Shown here: positions 46,638 to 54,200 of the stretch, one piece after another
Position numbering within the stretch: position 1 is the first letter of the stretch
Layout: each line of letters starts with the position of its first letter
Assembly: GCF_039634785.1 (NCBI RefSeq)
Contig: NZ_JBBIAB010000006.1
Location: 309,577 to 373,576 of the forward strand
Source: Tistrella mobilis
Lineage (GTDB): Bacteria; Pseudomonadota; Alphaproteobacteria; Tistrellales; Tistrellaceae
Direction of reading: 5' to 3'
DNA: 64,000 nt
Program-made: the position numbers and the translations under genes
The notes under the pieces: model-generated
Database searches by the model: none
What the model was told of the DNA's origin: nothing
What the model saw: the letters and a program-made list of their open reading frames with translations, nothing else

Positions 46638-47438
46638 ATGTCCCATGCACCAGAGACGATCGGCCATGCCCTCGACGGACCGGAGGTCGCAGCCTTCACG
46701 GTTGAGCTGAAGCGTGAATTCGACACAGAGGCCCATCGTCACCCCCGCGGCCAGATGATCGGCTGCAGCCGCGGGGTCGTCACCGTGCTGACCGATCAGG
46801 GCGCCTGGCTGGTGCCGGCCGGCCACGGCATCTGGCTGCCGCCCTGGCAGTTGCATGGCGGGCGAAGCTTCGGGCCGGGCGCCGGGTGGACCGCCTATAT
46901 CCGCCCCGATCGCTGCACGGAGCTTCCGTCCACCCCCCGCACGGTGCGCGTGCCGGGCCTGCTGCGCGAGGCGGTCCTGCGGGCTGCAACCTGGCAGGAC
47001 GGTCGGATGGATGCGGCGCGCACGCGGATCACCGGGCTGATCCTGGACGAGATCAGGGGGCTTCCCGCCGAAGATTTCGGCCTGCCCATGCCGGTGGAGC
47101 CGCGCCTTCAGCGGATCGCACAGGCGATCCTGGAAGATCCGGCCGACGGCCGCAGCCTTGAGGGCTGGGCCGGCTGGGCGGGCCTCACCCCGCGCACGCT
47201 CAGCCGCCGGTTTCCGCGCGAAACCGGCCTCAGCTTCACCGACTGGCGCCATCGCGCCCGGATGATGCGCGCGCTGGAAATGCTCGCCGAGGGCGCCTCG
47301 GTCACCGCCATCGCCTTCGACCTCGGCTATGCCAGCGTCAGCGGCTTCATCGCCCGGTTCCGCCAGAGCTTCGGCGTGACGCCGGCGGCGCATCCGATCG
47401 TTCCCGGCTTGCAGAGGCCCGTCCGACCGGATACCTAA
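46638..47438 (+). CDS. AraC-family transcriptional regulator
   Basis: 266-residue regulator. N-terminal cupin-like sensor with HRHPRGQMIGCSRGVVTVLT and WLVPAGHGIWLPPWQLHGG; C-terminal double HTH with LEGWAGWAGLTPRTLSRRF and SVTAIAFDLGYASVSGFIAR followed by FRQSFGVTPAAH. Typical of AraC regulators that act on a divergent gene, here the PPOX flavoprotein. It ends 56 bp before the lasso-type cyclase gene; a role in that cluster is possible but unsupported. Confidence 0.88.
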   Translation: MSHAPETIGHALDGPEVAAFTVELKREFDTEAHRHPRGQMIGCSRGVVTVLTDQGAWLVPAGHGIWLPPWQLHGGRSFGPGAGWTAYIRPDRCTELPSTPRTVRVPGLLREAVLRAATWQDGRMDAARTRITGLILDEIRGLPAEDFGLPMPVEPRLQRIAQAILEDPADGRSLEGWAGWAGLTPRTLSRRFPRETGLSFTDWRHRARMMRALEMLAEGASVTAIAFDLGYASVSGFIARFRQSFGVTPAAHPIVPGLQRPVRPDT

Positions 47439-47494
47439 CCCCAGAGACAGACAGCCTGGTCTTGGCAACATTTCTTCAGGGCGGGAACGGTTCC

Positions 47495-49411
47495 GTGAAT
47501 CTCCTGTTCGCGCATATCGGGCGCGACCATGGCGTCATCGACGGCCGGCGGTCGGCGGCGGCGGTGTCCGCCTCCGGGCTGATCATCCGTCGGCACCATG
47601 ACGACGGTATTGCCCTGCTGCTCCAGGCCGGGGCGGCCGGGCCGTCGTCGCGTCCCCCGCGGCCCCTGCCGTGCCGGCCGGGACCGGACGGCAGTGTGAC
47701 CCTGTTCGACGGTGCCCTGTACAATGCCGCCGAACTCGCCGCCACGCTCGACCATCCGGCCGGAACGGAGGCGGCCGCCCTTGCCGCGACCGCACTCGCC
47801 CGGCGGGGAGAGGCGGCCCCCGCCGCCTGGGTGGGGGATTTCGCGGCCATCCGTTGGCACCCGGCGCGCCGGGTGCTGATCGCGGCGATCGATCAGATGG
47901 GCGGGCGACCGCTGTTCTATTGCTGCCGCCCGGACGGCATCCTGCTCGCCTCCCGGATCGACACGCTTCTGGCCCATCCCGCCGTTCCCCGGGGGCTGGA
48001 TCCGGAGATTCTGGGGCTGACGCTGGTGGCGGCCGCCCATCGCCGCCCCAATCGCACCGTGCACACCGCGATCGACATGCTGCCGCCGGGGCATGGGCTC
48101 ACCTGGTCCGACGGTCGTCTGCGGCTCTGGCGGTACTGGCAGCCCGATCCCACCCGCCGGATCCGGTTCCGGCGGGATGACGAGTATGTCGAGGCGGCCC
48201 GCCATCTGCTGGAACAGGCGGTCGCCTGTCGTCTGCCGGCCGGTGACGAACCGTTGCTCTGCCATCTGACGGCCGGGCTCGATTCCACTGCGGTGGCCAC
48301 GACGGCGGCCCGGCTGCGGGATCCCGCGCCCCTGCACACGGTGACCCTGCGCCCGCAGCCCATGGCGGTTTTGCCCGAGGCGCCCGGGCTGATCCAGGAC
48401 GAGTGGGACGGCGCCCGGCTGGTGCCGCCGCTTTATCCGAACATGGTGCCGCATCATCTGGTGGCGCCGGTGCCGACGGAAGCGGATGAAGATCCGGGCG
48501 GGCGTTTCCATCGCCGCGACTGGCCGATGAGCTGGCTGTTTTCGGACGGGCTCTACCATCCGGCCCCCGATCTGGCGCGCGATCTGGGCGCGCGGGTGGT
48601 GCTGACGGGCGAGGGCGGCAATCTGTCGCTCAGCTGGGACGGCCGTCTTGCCATGGCCGATCAGCTTCGTCACCTGCGCCTCCGGGGCCTGGCCACGAAC
48701 CTGGCCGGGCGGGCACGCCAGGGCAAATCACCGCTCCGGGAATTTCTTGGATGGGCGCTGCTGCCGGCGCTGCCGCCCGAACTGCGGCTTGCCGTGAAGC
48801 GCCTTCGGGGGCGTCCGGAGCTGTGGCGTGAACGCAGCGCCCTTGCCCCGTCCCTCGGCGAACGGCTCGCAGAGGGACGTCTCACCCGCCATGCGCCGCG
48901 GCGCAGCGCCTCGCGCGATGCCGATATGCGGATCGAGCTGATCGAGAAGAACACCTTCCTGAAGCTCGCGCATTCCGGCCATATGTGGGCCGATCCGGCC
49001 GATCGGCGCCATCCGCTCACCGATGTCCGGCTGGTCGATTTCTGCCTGGGGCTGCCCGCGGGGCAGTATCTGAACCGGGGCCGCGACCGCTGGCTCGCCC
49101 GACGGGTGCTGGCCGGTCGTGTGCCGCAGGCGGTGCTCGACGAGCGCCGGACGGGCCGGGAGAATGCCGACTGGTTCCAGCGGATGACCATCCGGCGCGA
49201 CTGGATGATGGCGGAGATCGAACGCTGCGAGGCGTCGCCGCTCGCCCGCGAGGTGCTCGACCTGCCCAGGATCCGGCGGCTGATCGAGGCCTGGCCCGCA
49301 GATGCAACGCCGGCCTCCCGGCCCGAGACCATGCTGCCCCTGCTGCATGCCGTCGGGCGCGGGCTGCGTGTCGGGCAGTTCATCTATCGGGCCGAGGGCG
49401 GCAATGGCTGA
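47495..49411 (+). CDS. Asparagine-synthetase-like lasso peptide cyclase (C protein)
   Basis: 638-residue AsnB-like protein. The N-terminal glutamine-amidotransferase-like domain begins MNLLFAHIGRDHGVIDG and lacks the catalytic Cys2, so it cannot hydrolyse glutamine, as in lasso cyclases (McjC). The synthetase domain has the PPi-loop variant HLTAGLDSTAVATTAA near residue 258, VLTGEGGNLSLSW near 369 and ENADWFQRM near 557. By family knowledge it would adenylate the acidic side chain of the precursor and close the macrolactam. The precursor gene is 102 bp downstream. Start at GTG 47495; TTG 47462 is an alternative. A simple asparagine synthetase is disfavoured by the missing Cys and the context. 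Confidence 0.75.
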   Translation: MNLLFAHIGRDHGVIDGRRSAAAVSASGLIIRRHHDDGIALLLQAGAAGPSSRPPRPLPCRPGPDGSVTLFDGALYNAAELAATLDHPAGTEAAALAATALARRGEAAPAAWVGDFAAIRWHPARRVLIAAIDQMGGRPLFYCCRPDGILLASRIDTLLAHPAVPRGLDPEILGLTLVAAAHRRPNRTVHTAIDMLPPGHGLTWSDGRLRLWRYWQPDPTRRIRFRRDDEYVEAARHLLEQAVACRLPAGDEPLLCHLTAGLDSTAVATTAARLRDPAPLHTVTLRPQPMAVLPEAPGLIQDEWDGARLVPPLYPNMVPHHLVAPVPTEADEDPGGRFHRRDWPMSWLFSDGLYHPAPDLARDLGARVVLTGEGGNLSLSWDGRLAMADQLRHLRLRGLATNLAGRARQGKSPLREFLGWALLPALPPELRLAVKRLRGRPELWRERSALAPSLGERLAEGRLTRHAPRRSASRDADMRIELIEKNTFLKLAHSGHMWADPADRRHPLTDVRLVDFCLGLPAGQYLNRGRDRWLARRVLAGRVPQAVLDERRTGRENADWFQRMTIRRDWMMAEIERCEASPLAREVLDLPRIRRLIEAWPADATPASRPETMLPLLHAVGRGLRVGQFIYRAEGGNG

Positions 49412-49459
49412 GGCACATCATGTCCGGGCGGCGGTGCTGTTGCCCGTTCACGGCGCCGA

Positions 49460-49488
49460 TTGCACTGTGTATTGTCTGCACATAAATC
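49460..49488 (+). promoter_or_regulatory. Promoter of the lasso precursor gene
   Basis: TTGCAC (49460-49465) - 17 bp - TAAATC (49483-49488), in a short AT-rich window between the cyclase and precursor genes. Transcription would start about 49495, only some 18 bases before the ATG, so the precursor can be expressed above its neighbours, as is common for RiPP precursors. Confidence 0.55.
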
Positions 49489-49512
49489 ATCACCATTGAG
49501 GAGTAGCCGGCA

Positions 49513-49665
49513 ATGACCGATCGAAACGATGAGCCTTCTGACAGTGGCAATATGACCTCGGCGGCCTGGTCGACGCCAAGGCTGACGGTCGTGCCGATCC
49601 ATGATCAGACCGAGGGGGGCGGCAGCCAGGTGACGGAAGGTCTCGTCACCCGCAATATGAGTTGA
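49513..49665 (+). CDS. Candidate lasso peptide precursor, 50 residues
   Basis: Small gene with ATG 49513 and a gaggag ribosome site nine bases upstream. The leader (residues 1-34) contains AAWSTPRLTVVPIHDQTE: W-x-x-P-x-L matches the YxxPxL motif bound by the RiPP recognition element, and Thr33 sits at the -2 position before Gly. The predicted core, GGGSQVTEGLVTRNMS (35-50), has Gly1 and Glu8, allowing a Gly1-Glu8 eight-residue macrolactam ring and an eight-residue tail. The cyclase gene is immediately upstream and the stop overlaps the next gene (TTGA). Assignment rests on these motifs and context, not on a search; the tail lacks bulky plug residues other than Arg13, Asn14 and Met15. Confidence 0.7.
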   Translation: MTDRNDEPSDSGNMTSAAWSTPRLTVVPIHDQTEGGGSQVTEGLVTRNMS

Positions 49666-50753
49666 CCGCCGGATGGGAGCTGCCCGAGCGGGCGCTTATC
49701 ACCCGCGACGGCCGGCGTCTGCGCCTCAGATCCGCCAGCTGGCCGGTTGACGGCCGCTGGTCGTTCCGTACGGCACTGCACCAGGCGCGGGATGCGGATG
49801 CGCCCCTCCGGGATCTGCCCTTCCGGGATGTGTCGCTGGAGGATCCGTCCCTGGCGGCCGGACCGTCTCCGGCCGCCAGCCTGCCGCTGACGGCCGGGAT
49901 CTTCCATGCCTCGCGCTGCGGCTCGACCCTGGTCGCCAACATGCTGGGCGGGATCGGCGGCGTGCAGATCGCCGACGAGCCGGAAGCGCTGCTCGATCTG
50001 ATGGGGCCGTTCTGGACACCGGTTCCGGCCGGCGTCAGGCAGGATGATCTGCGCCTTGTGCTCGCCCTGCTCGGGCGCCCGATGATGCCCGAGGCCCGGC
50101 ATTTCATGGTGAAGTTCTCGTGCATCGGGCTGGATCGCCTCGACGAGCTGGAGACGGTCGCCCCTCGGATGCGCAAGGTCTTCGTGATGCGGGATCCGCT
50201 GGAGATTCTGGTCTCGAACCTGCGTCTGCGGCCCGGCTGGTCGCTCTCGTTTCACAACCCGATGCGTCGGGCCTTCAGCCTGGGCATGCGGCCGACTGCC
50301 GCCGCCGATATGGCCATGGAGACGTTCATCGCCGCCGTCCTCGGGCGGGCGCTGTCTCTGGCGGCGGACAGGATCGCCGCCGCGCCGGCCGGGTGGCTGC
50401 TGGTCGACCATGCCGAGCTGCCGGGGGCGGTGATCGACCGCATCCTGCCCTGGCTCGGGATCCGGCCGACCCCGGACGAAATCGCCGGGATGGAGCGCGA
50501 GGCGCGGCTCTATTCGAAGGGCCGCGGCGACCGCCAGGCCTTCGTTCCCGATGGTGAGCGCAAGCGTCGTGAGGCCTCCGCCGCCGAGATCGCCCTCTGT
50601 GAGCGCTGGATGCGCGAACCGCACGACCGGCTTCGGACACTCTGGCGGATGCAGCCCCGGTCAGGCACCTCTCCACACCCCCAGGTCGACACCCCCGAGG
50701 CCGACAACCTCAAGGCGCACGCCTTGCAGACGCACCGCCGAGGGTATAGGTAA
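49662..50753 (+). CDS. Sulfotransferase-like protein in the lasso cluster
   Basis: About 363-residue protein with the sulfotransferase P-loop: LTAGIFHASRCGSTLVANML near residue 80 (5'-phosphosulfate loop) and RKVFVMRDPLEILVSNLRL near 172 (3'-phosphate-binding region). Start taken at TTG 49662, which overlaps the precursor stop; no ATG or GTG occurs before the P-loop, so coupling with the precursor is likely. By family it would transfer sulfate from PAPS to a hydroxyl; the core peptide offers Ser and Thr residues. Its partnership with the lasso genes is inferred from overlap. The C-terminal tail is polar and of unknown use. Confidence 0.7.
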   Translation: MTAGWELPERALITRDGRRLRLRSASWPVDGRWSFRTALHQARDADAPLRDLPFRDVSLEDPSLAAGPSPAASLPLTAGIFHASRCGSTLVANMLGGIGGVQIADEPEALLDLMGPFWTPVPAGVRQDDLRLVLALLGRPMMPEARHFMVKFSCIGLDRLDELETVAPRMRKVFVMRDPLEILVSNLRLRPGWSLSFHNPMRRAFSLGMRPTAAADMAMETFIAAVLGRALSLAADRIAAAPAGWLLVDHAELPGAVIDRILPWLGIRPTPDEIAGMEREARLYSKGRGDRQAFVPDGERKRREASAAEIALCERWMREPHDRLRTLWRMQPRSGTSPHPQVDTPEADNLKAHALQTHRRGYR

Positions 50754-50849
50754 GGCAGGCGTGCCGATGGCTGTCGTCGCGGCCGCGTTTCGGTTATGTT
50801 CCAGTGAACCCGGAACCCCGCGTCCAGACCAAGAGAGCCGGCCCCTCCG

Positions 50850-53243
50850 ATGTCCGATCCGTTCAGCCTGCCGGAAGCCTCGGTGCCGCAGCATCCTGCG
50901 CGCGGTGCCGGTGCGTCCCATGCCCATGCCTATCTAGACGGGCTGAATGCCGAGCAGCGGGCCGCGGTGGAGGCGCTGGACGGGCCGGTTCTGGTGCTGG
51001 CCGGCGCCGGCACCGGCAAGACCCGGGTGCTGACCACAAGGCTGGCGCATCTGGTGGATACCGGCCGCGCCCGGCCCTGGCAGATTCTGGCGGTCACCTT
51101 CACCAACAAGGCCGCGCGCGAAATGCGCGAGCGGGTGGGGCGGCTGATCGGCGCGGAAGAAAGCGGGCTCTGGTTCGGCACCTTCCATTCGCTGTGTGCC
51201 CGCATTCTGCGCCGGCATGCCGAACTGGTCGGGCTTACCTCCACCTTCACCATTCTGGACACCGATGATCAGGTGCGGCTGGCGAAGCAGGTGATCCAGG
51301 CGGCCGGCGTCGACGAGAAGCGCTGGCCGCCCAAGGTGCTGGTCGGCGCCATCCAGCGCTGGAAGGACAAGGGCTGGCAGCCGGGCCAGGTGCCGGGGGC
51401 CGAGGCGCACGAGCTGGCCCGCGGCCGCGGCGCCGATCTCTACGCCGCCTATCAGAAACGGCTGAAAGAGCTGAACGCCGCCGATTTCGGCGATCTGCTG
51501 ATGGAATGCATCCGGCTGTTCCGCGAACATCCCGACGTGCTGGCCGACTGGCAGCGCCGCTTTCGCTACATCCTGGTCGACGAGTATCAGGACACCAATG
51601 TCGCCCAGTATCTGTGGCTGCGCCTGCTGGCCCAGGCCCATCACAACATCTGCTGCGTGGGTGATGACGACCAGTCGATCTATTCCTGGCGCGGTGCCGA
51701 GGTCGGCAACATCCTGCGCTTCGAAAAGGATTTCCCCGAGGCGACGGTGATCCGGCTGGAGCGCAATTACCGCTCCACCGGCCATATCCTGGCCGCCGCC
51801 GGCGCCGTGATCGCCAACAATGAAGAGCGGCTGGGCAAGACGCTCTGGACCGATGACGGCGAGGGCGAGAAGGTCCGGGTCCAGGGCTGCTGGGATGGCG
51901 ACGAGGAAGCCCGCTTCGTCTCGGACGTGATCGAGCATCTGCGTGCCCAGGGCATGTCGCTTTCCGACATGGCGGTGCTGGTCCGCGCCGGCCATCAGAC
52001 CCGCGCTTTCGAAGACCGCTTCGTGACCATCGGCCTGCCCTATCGGGTGGTGGGGGGCCTGCGCTTCTTCGAGCGGGCGGAGGTGCGCGACGCGCTCGCC
52101 TATATGCGGCTGACCATCACGCCTGCCGACGATCTGGCGTTTGAGCGGGTGGTGAACGTGCCGAAGCGCGGGCTGGGCGACACCTCGGTTCAGGCCGTGG
52201 CGGTGGCGGCACGGGCGGCCGGGCTGCCGATGCTGGTGGCGGCGGCCGATCCGGTGGTGGTCGGCGGCCTGCGGCCCAAGGCGCGTGCGGCGCTGGCCGA
52301 TTTCACCCGCATGATCGCCGGCTGGCGCGAGGCCCTGTCGCACGAGCCTCATGGCGAGGTGGTCCGGCAGATGCTGGATGAAAGCGGCCTGACCGGCATG
52401 TGGCAGACCGAGAAGACGCCCGAGGCCCAGGGCCGGCTCGACAACCTGAAGGAACTGGTGCGCACGGTCGAGGAATTCGACAGCCTGCCGGCCTTCCTGG
52501 AACATGTCTCGCTGGTGATGGACACCGATACCCGCGCCGGCGAGGACATGGTCAGCATCATGACCCTGCACGGCGCCAAGGGCCTGGAATTCGACACCGT
52601 CTTTCTGCCCGGCTGGGAGGAGGGCGTCTTCCCCCATGAACGCGCGCTGGAGGAAAGCGGCCGCGACGGGCTGGAAGAGGAACGCCGGCTGGCCTATGTG
52701 GGCATCACCCGCGCCCGCCGCCGGGCGGTGATCAGCTTCGCGGCCAACCGCCGGGTCTACAACCAGTGGCTGTCGGCCGTTCCCTCGCGCTTCGTGGAAG
52801 AACTGCCGGCCGAGCATGTCGAACTCTCGGGCCAGACCGGGGTCTATGGCGGCAACCGCGCCGCCGGCTGGCAGCCGGCCGGGCGGCGTGCCGACCCTTA
52901 CGCCCAGACCAGCCCCTACGCCCAGACCGAGGTCTATGACCGTGCGACCCGGCTGGCCGACGACGTCACCACCCGGACCATCGACGGCACGGCGGTCAGG
53001 GTGGAACGGGGCGGCATGTCGGTGGCGCCCCGGCGCCCCGGCCCCTCCAGCGGCCGCACCCCGGGACAGGCGGCCGCGGCGGCCAGGGCCGCAGATACGT
53101 CGTCCTTCAAGATCGGCATGCGGGTGTCGCATGCCAAATATGGCACCGGCTTCATCGAACGCATCGAAGGCGACAAGCTGCAGGTGGTGTTCGACGGGGT
53201 CGGCCGGAAGAAAGTGATCGATCGCTTTGTCGAGCCCGTCTGA
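50850..53243 (+). CDS. UvrD/PcrA-family DNA helicase
   Basis: 797-residue superfamily 1A 3'-5' helicase for repair and replication-conflict relief. Motifs in order: Q motif region LNAEQRAAVEALDGPVLVLA, Walker A GAGTGKTRVLTTR near residue 52, FTNKAAREMRERV, VDEYQDTNVAQY (Walker B, about 245), GDDDQSIYSWRGAE, LERNYRSTGHI, MTLHGAKGLEFDTVF and EEERRLAYVGITRARR. The C terminus (FKIGMRVSHAKYGTGFIERI) is the Tudor-like RNA polymerase-binding domain of PcrA/UvrD. It overlaps the following prmA start by 17 bases. Confidence 0.95.
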   Translation: MSDPFSLPEASVPQHPARGAGASHAHAYLDGLNAEQRAAVEALDGPVLVLAGAGTGKTRVLTTRLAHLVDTGRARPWQILAVTFTNKAAREMRERVGRLIGAEESGLWFGTFHSLCARILRRHAELVGLTSTFTILDTDDQVRLAKQVIQAAGVDEKRWPPKVLVGAIQRWKDKGWQPGQVPGAEAHELARGRGADLYAAYQKRLKELNAADFGDLLMECIRLFREHPDVLADWQRRFRYILVDEYQDTNVAQYLWLRLLAQAHHNICCVGDDDQSIYSWRGAEVGNILRFEKDFPEATVIRLERNYRSTGHILAAAGAVIANNEERLGKTLWTDDGEGEKVRVQGCWDGDEEARFVSDVIEHLRAQGMSLSDMAVLVRAGHQTRAFEDRFVTIGLPYRVVGGLRFFERAEVRDALAYMRLTITPADDLAFERVVNVPKRGLGDTSVQAVAVAARAAGLPMLVAAADPVVVGGLRPKARAALADFTRMIAGWREALSHEPHGEVVRQMLDESGLTGMWQTEKTPEAQGRLDNLKELVRTVEEFDSLPAFLEHVSLVMDTDTRAGEDMVSIMTLHGAKGLEFDTVFLPGWEEGVFPHERALEESGRDGLEEERRLAYVGITRARRRAVISFAANRRVYNQWLSAVPSRFVEELPAEHVELSGQTGVYGGNRAAGWQPAGRRADPYAQTSPYAQTEVYDRATRLADDVTTRTIDGTAVRVERGGMSVAPRRPGPSSGRTPGQAAAAARAADTSSFKIGMRVSHAKYGTGFIERIEGDKLQVVFDGVGRKKVIDRFVEPV

Positions 53244-54168
53244 TCCCGCCCGCCTGGTCTGGCGGCTGACCCTGGAGGTTCCGGGTCTGGAGCATGTGTC
53301 CGCGGTCGAGACCGCGCTGGAGCCCTTCGTCGAAAGCCTCACCAGTTTCGAGGTGATCGAGGACGGTTTGTGGTGGCGTGTCACCGGCTATGCCCGCGGC
53401 CCCCGGCCCGACATGGCCGAAATCGGCACCCGCATTTCGTTGACCGCGGCCGCCGAAGGCATCGCGCTCGAGACGCCCGTGCTCGACCAGATCGAGGATC
53501 GCGACTGGGCGAGCGACGTGCTGAAAAGCTTCGTGCCCATCCATGCCGGGCGGTTCGTGGTCCATGGCAGCCATCTGGACGCGGCTGAGGTGGTTCGCCC
53601 GGGGGCGATCGGCATCGTGGTCGATGCCGGCCAGGCCTTCGGTTCGGGCGAGCACGGCACCACCCGCGGCTGCCTGACCATGGTCGATCACCTGGCCCGG
53701 CGCGGCAAGCCGGTCGGCCGGGTTCTGGACATGGGCTGCGGCACGGGCGTGCTCGCCATCGCTGCGGCGCAGCGTTTCAACCCGCGCCGGCTGCGCCGCC
53801 GGGTGCTGGCGGTCGACAATGATCCGCGCTCGGTTGCGGTGACGGCCGAGAACATCCACATCAACCATGTTCGCGACCGGGTGATCCCGCTGATCTCGGA
53901 AGGCTTCCGCCGGCCCGAGGTCATGGCCCACGGCCCCTACGACCTGATCCTCGCCAATATCCTGGCCCGGCCGCTGGCGCGGATGGCGCCGGTGGTGGTG
54001 CGGCATCTGGCGCCGGGCGGCCGGCTGGTGCTGTCGGGGTTGACCCCCCGCCAGGACAGCTGGGTGCTGAACGCCTATCGCCGTCGCGGCCTGGTGCTGG
54101 ACAAGCGTCTGGTGCTCGACGGCTGGACGACGCTGATGATGCGGCGGGCGCCCCGCCGTCAGGACTGA
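53227..54168 (+). CDS. prmA: PrmA, ribosomal protein L11 methyltransferase
   Basis: About 313-residue SAM-dependent methyltransferase that trimethylates ribosomal protein L11. The N-terminal substrate-recognition domain (WRLTLEVPGLEHVSAVETAL) is followed by DAGQAFGSGEHGTTRGCL, the SAM motif VLDMGCGTGVLAIAAA near residue 168, AVDNDPRSVAVTAENIHIN and YDLILANILARPL (the NILA motif). The start is TTG 53227, inside the helicase 3' end; no ATG precedes the conserved N-terminal strand. Confidence 0.9.
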   Translation: MSSPSDPARLVWRLTLEVPGLEHVSAVETALEPFVESLTSFEVIEDGLWWRVTGYARGPRPDMAEIGTRISLTAAAEGIALETPVLDQIEDRDWASDVLKSFVPIHAGRFVVHGSHLDAAEVVRPGAIGIVVDAGQAFGSGEHGTTRGCLTMVDHLARRGKPVGRVLDMGCGTGVLAIAAAQRFNPRRLRRRVLAVDNDPRSVAVTAENIHINHVRDRVIPLISEGFRRPEVMAHGPYDLILANILARPLARMAPVVVRHLAPGGRLVLSGLTPRQDSWVLNAYRRRGLVLDKRLVLDGWTTLMMRRAPRRQD

Positions 54169-54200
54169 ACCGCCCTTACCTCCTGATGAGGCCTGACCCG

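Noticed and set aside
47495..49411. Plain asparagine synthetase AsnB
   Set aside because: No catalytic Cys2 at the N terminus and a precursor-like gene directly downstream; lasso-type cyclase is the better fit, though not proven.
49419..49499. Short in-frame ATG peptide just after the cyclase gene
   Set aside because: Lacks leader motifs and a ribosome site; the promoter for the better precursor candidate lies within it.
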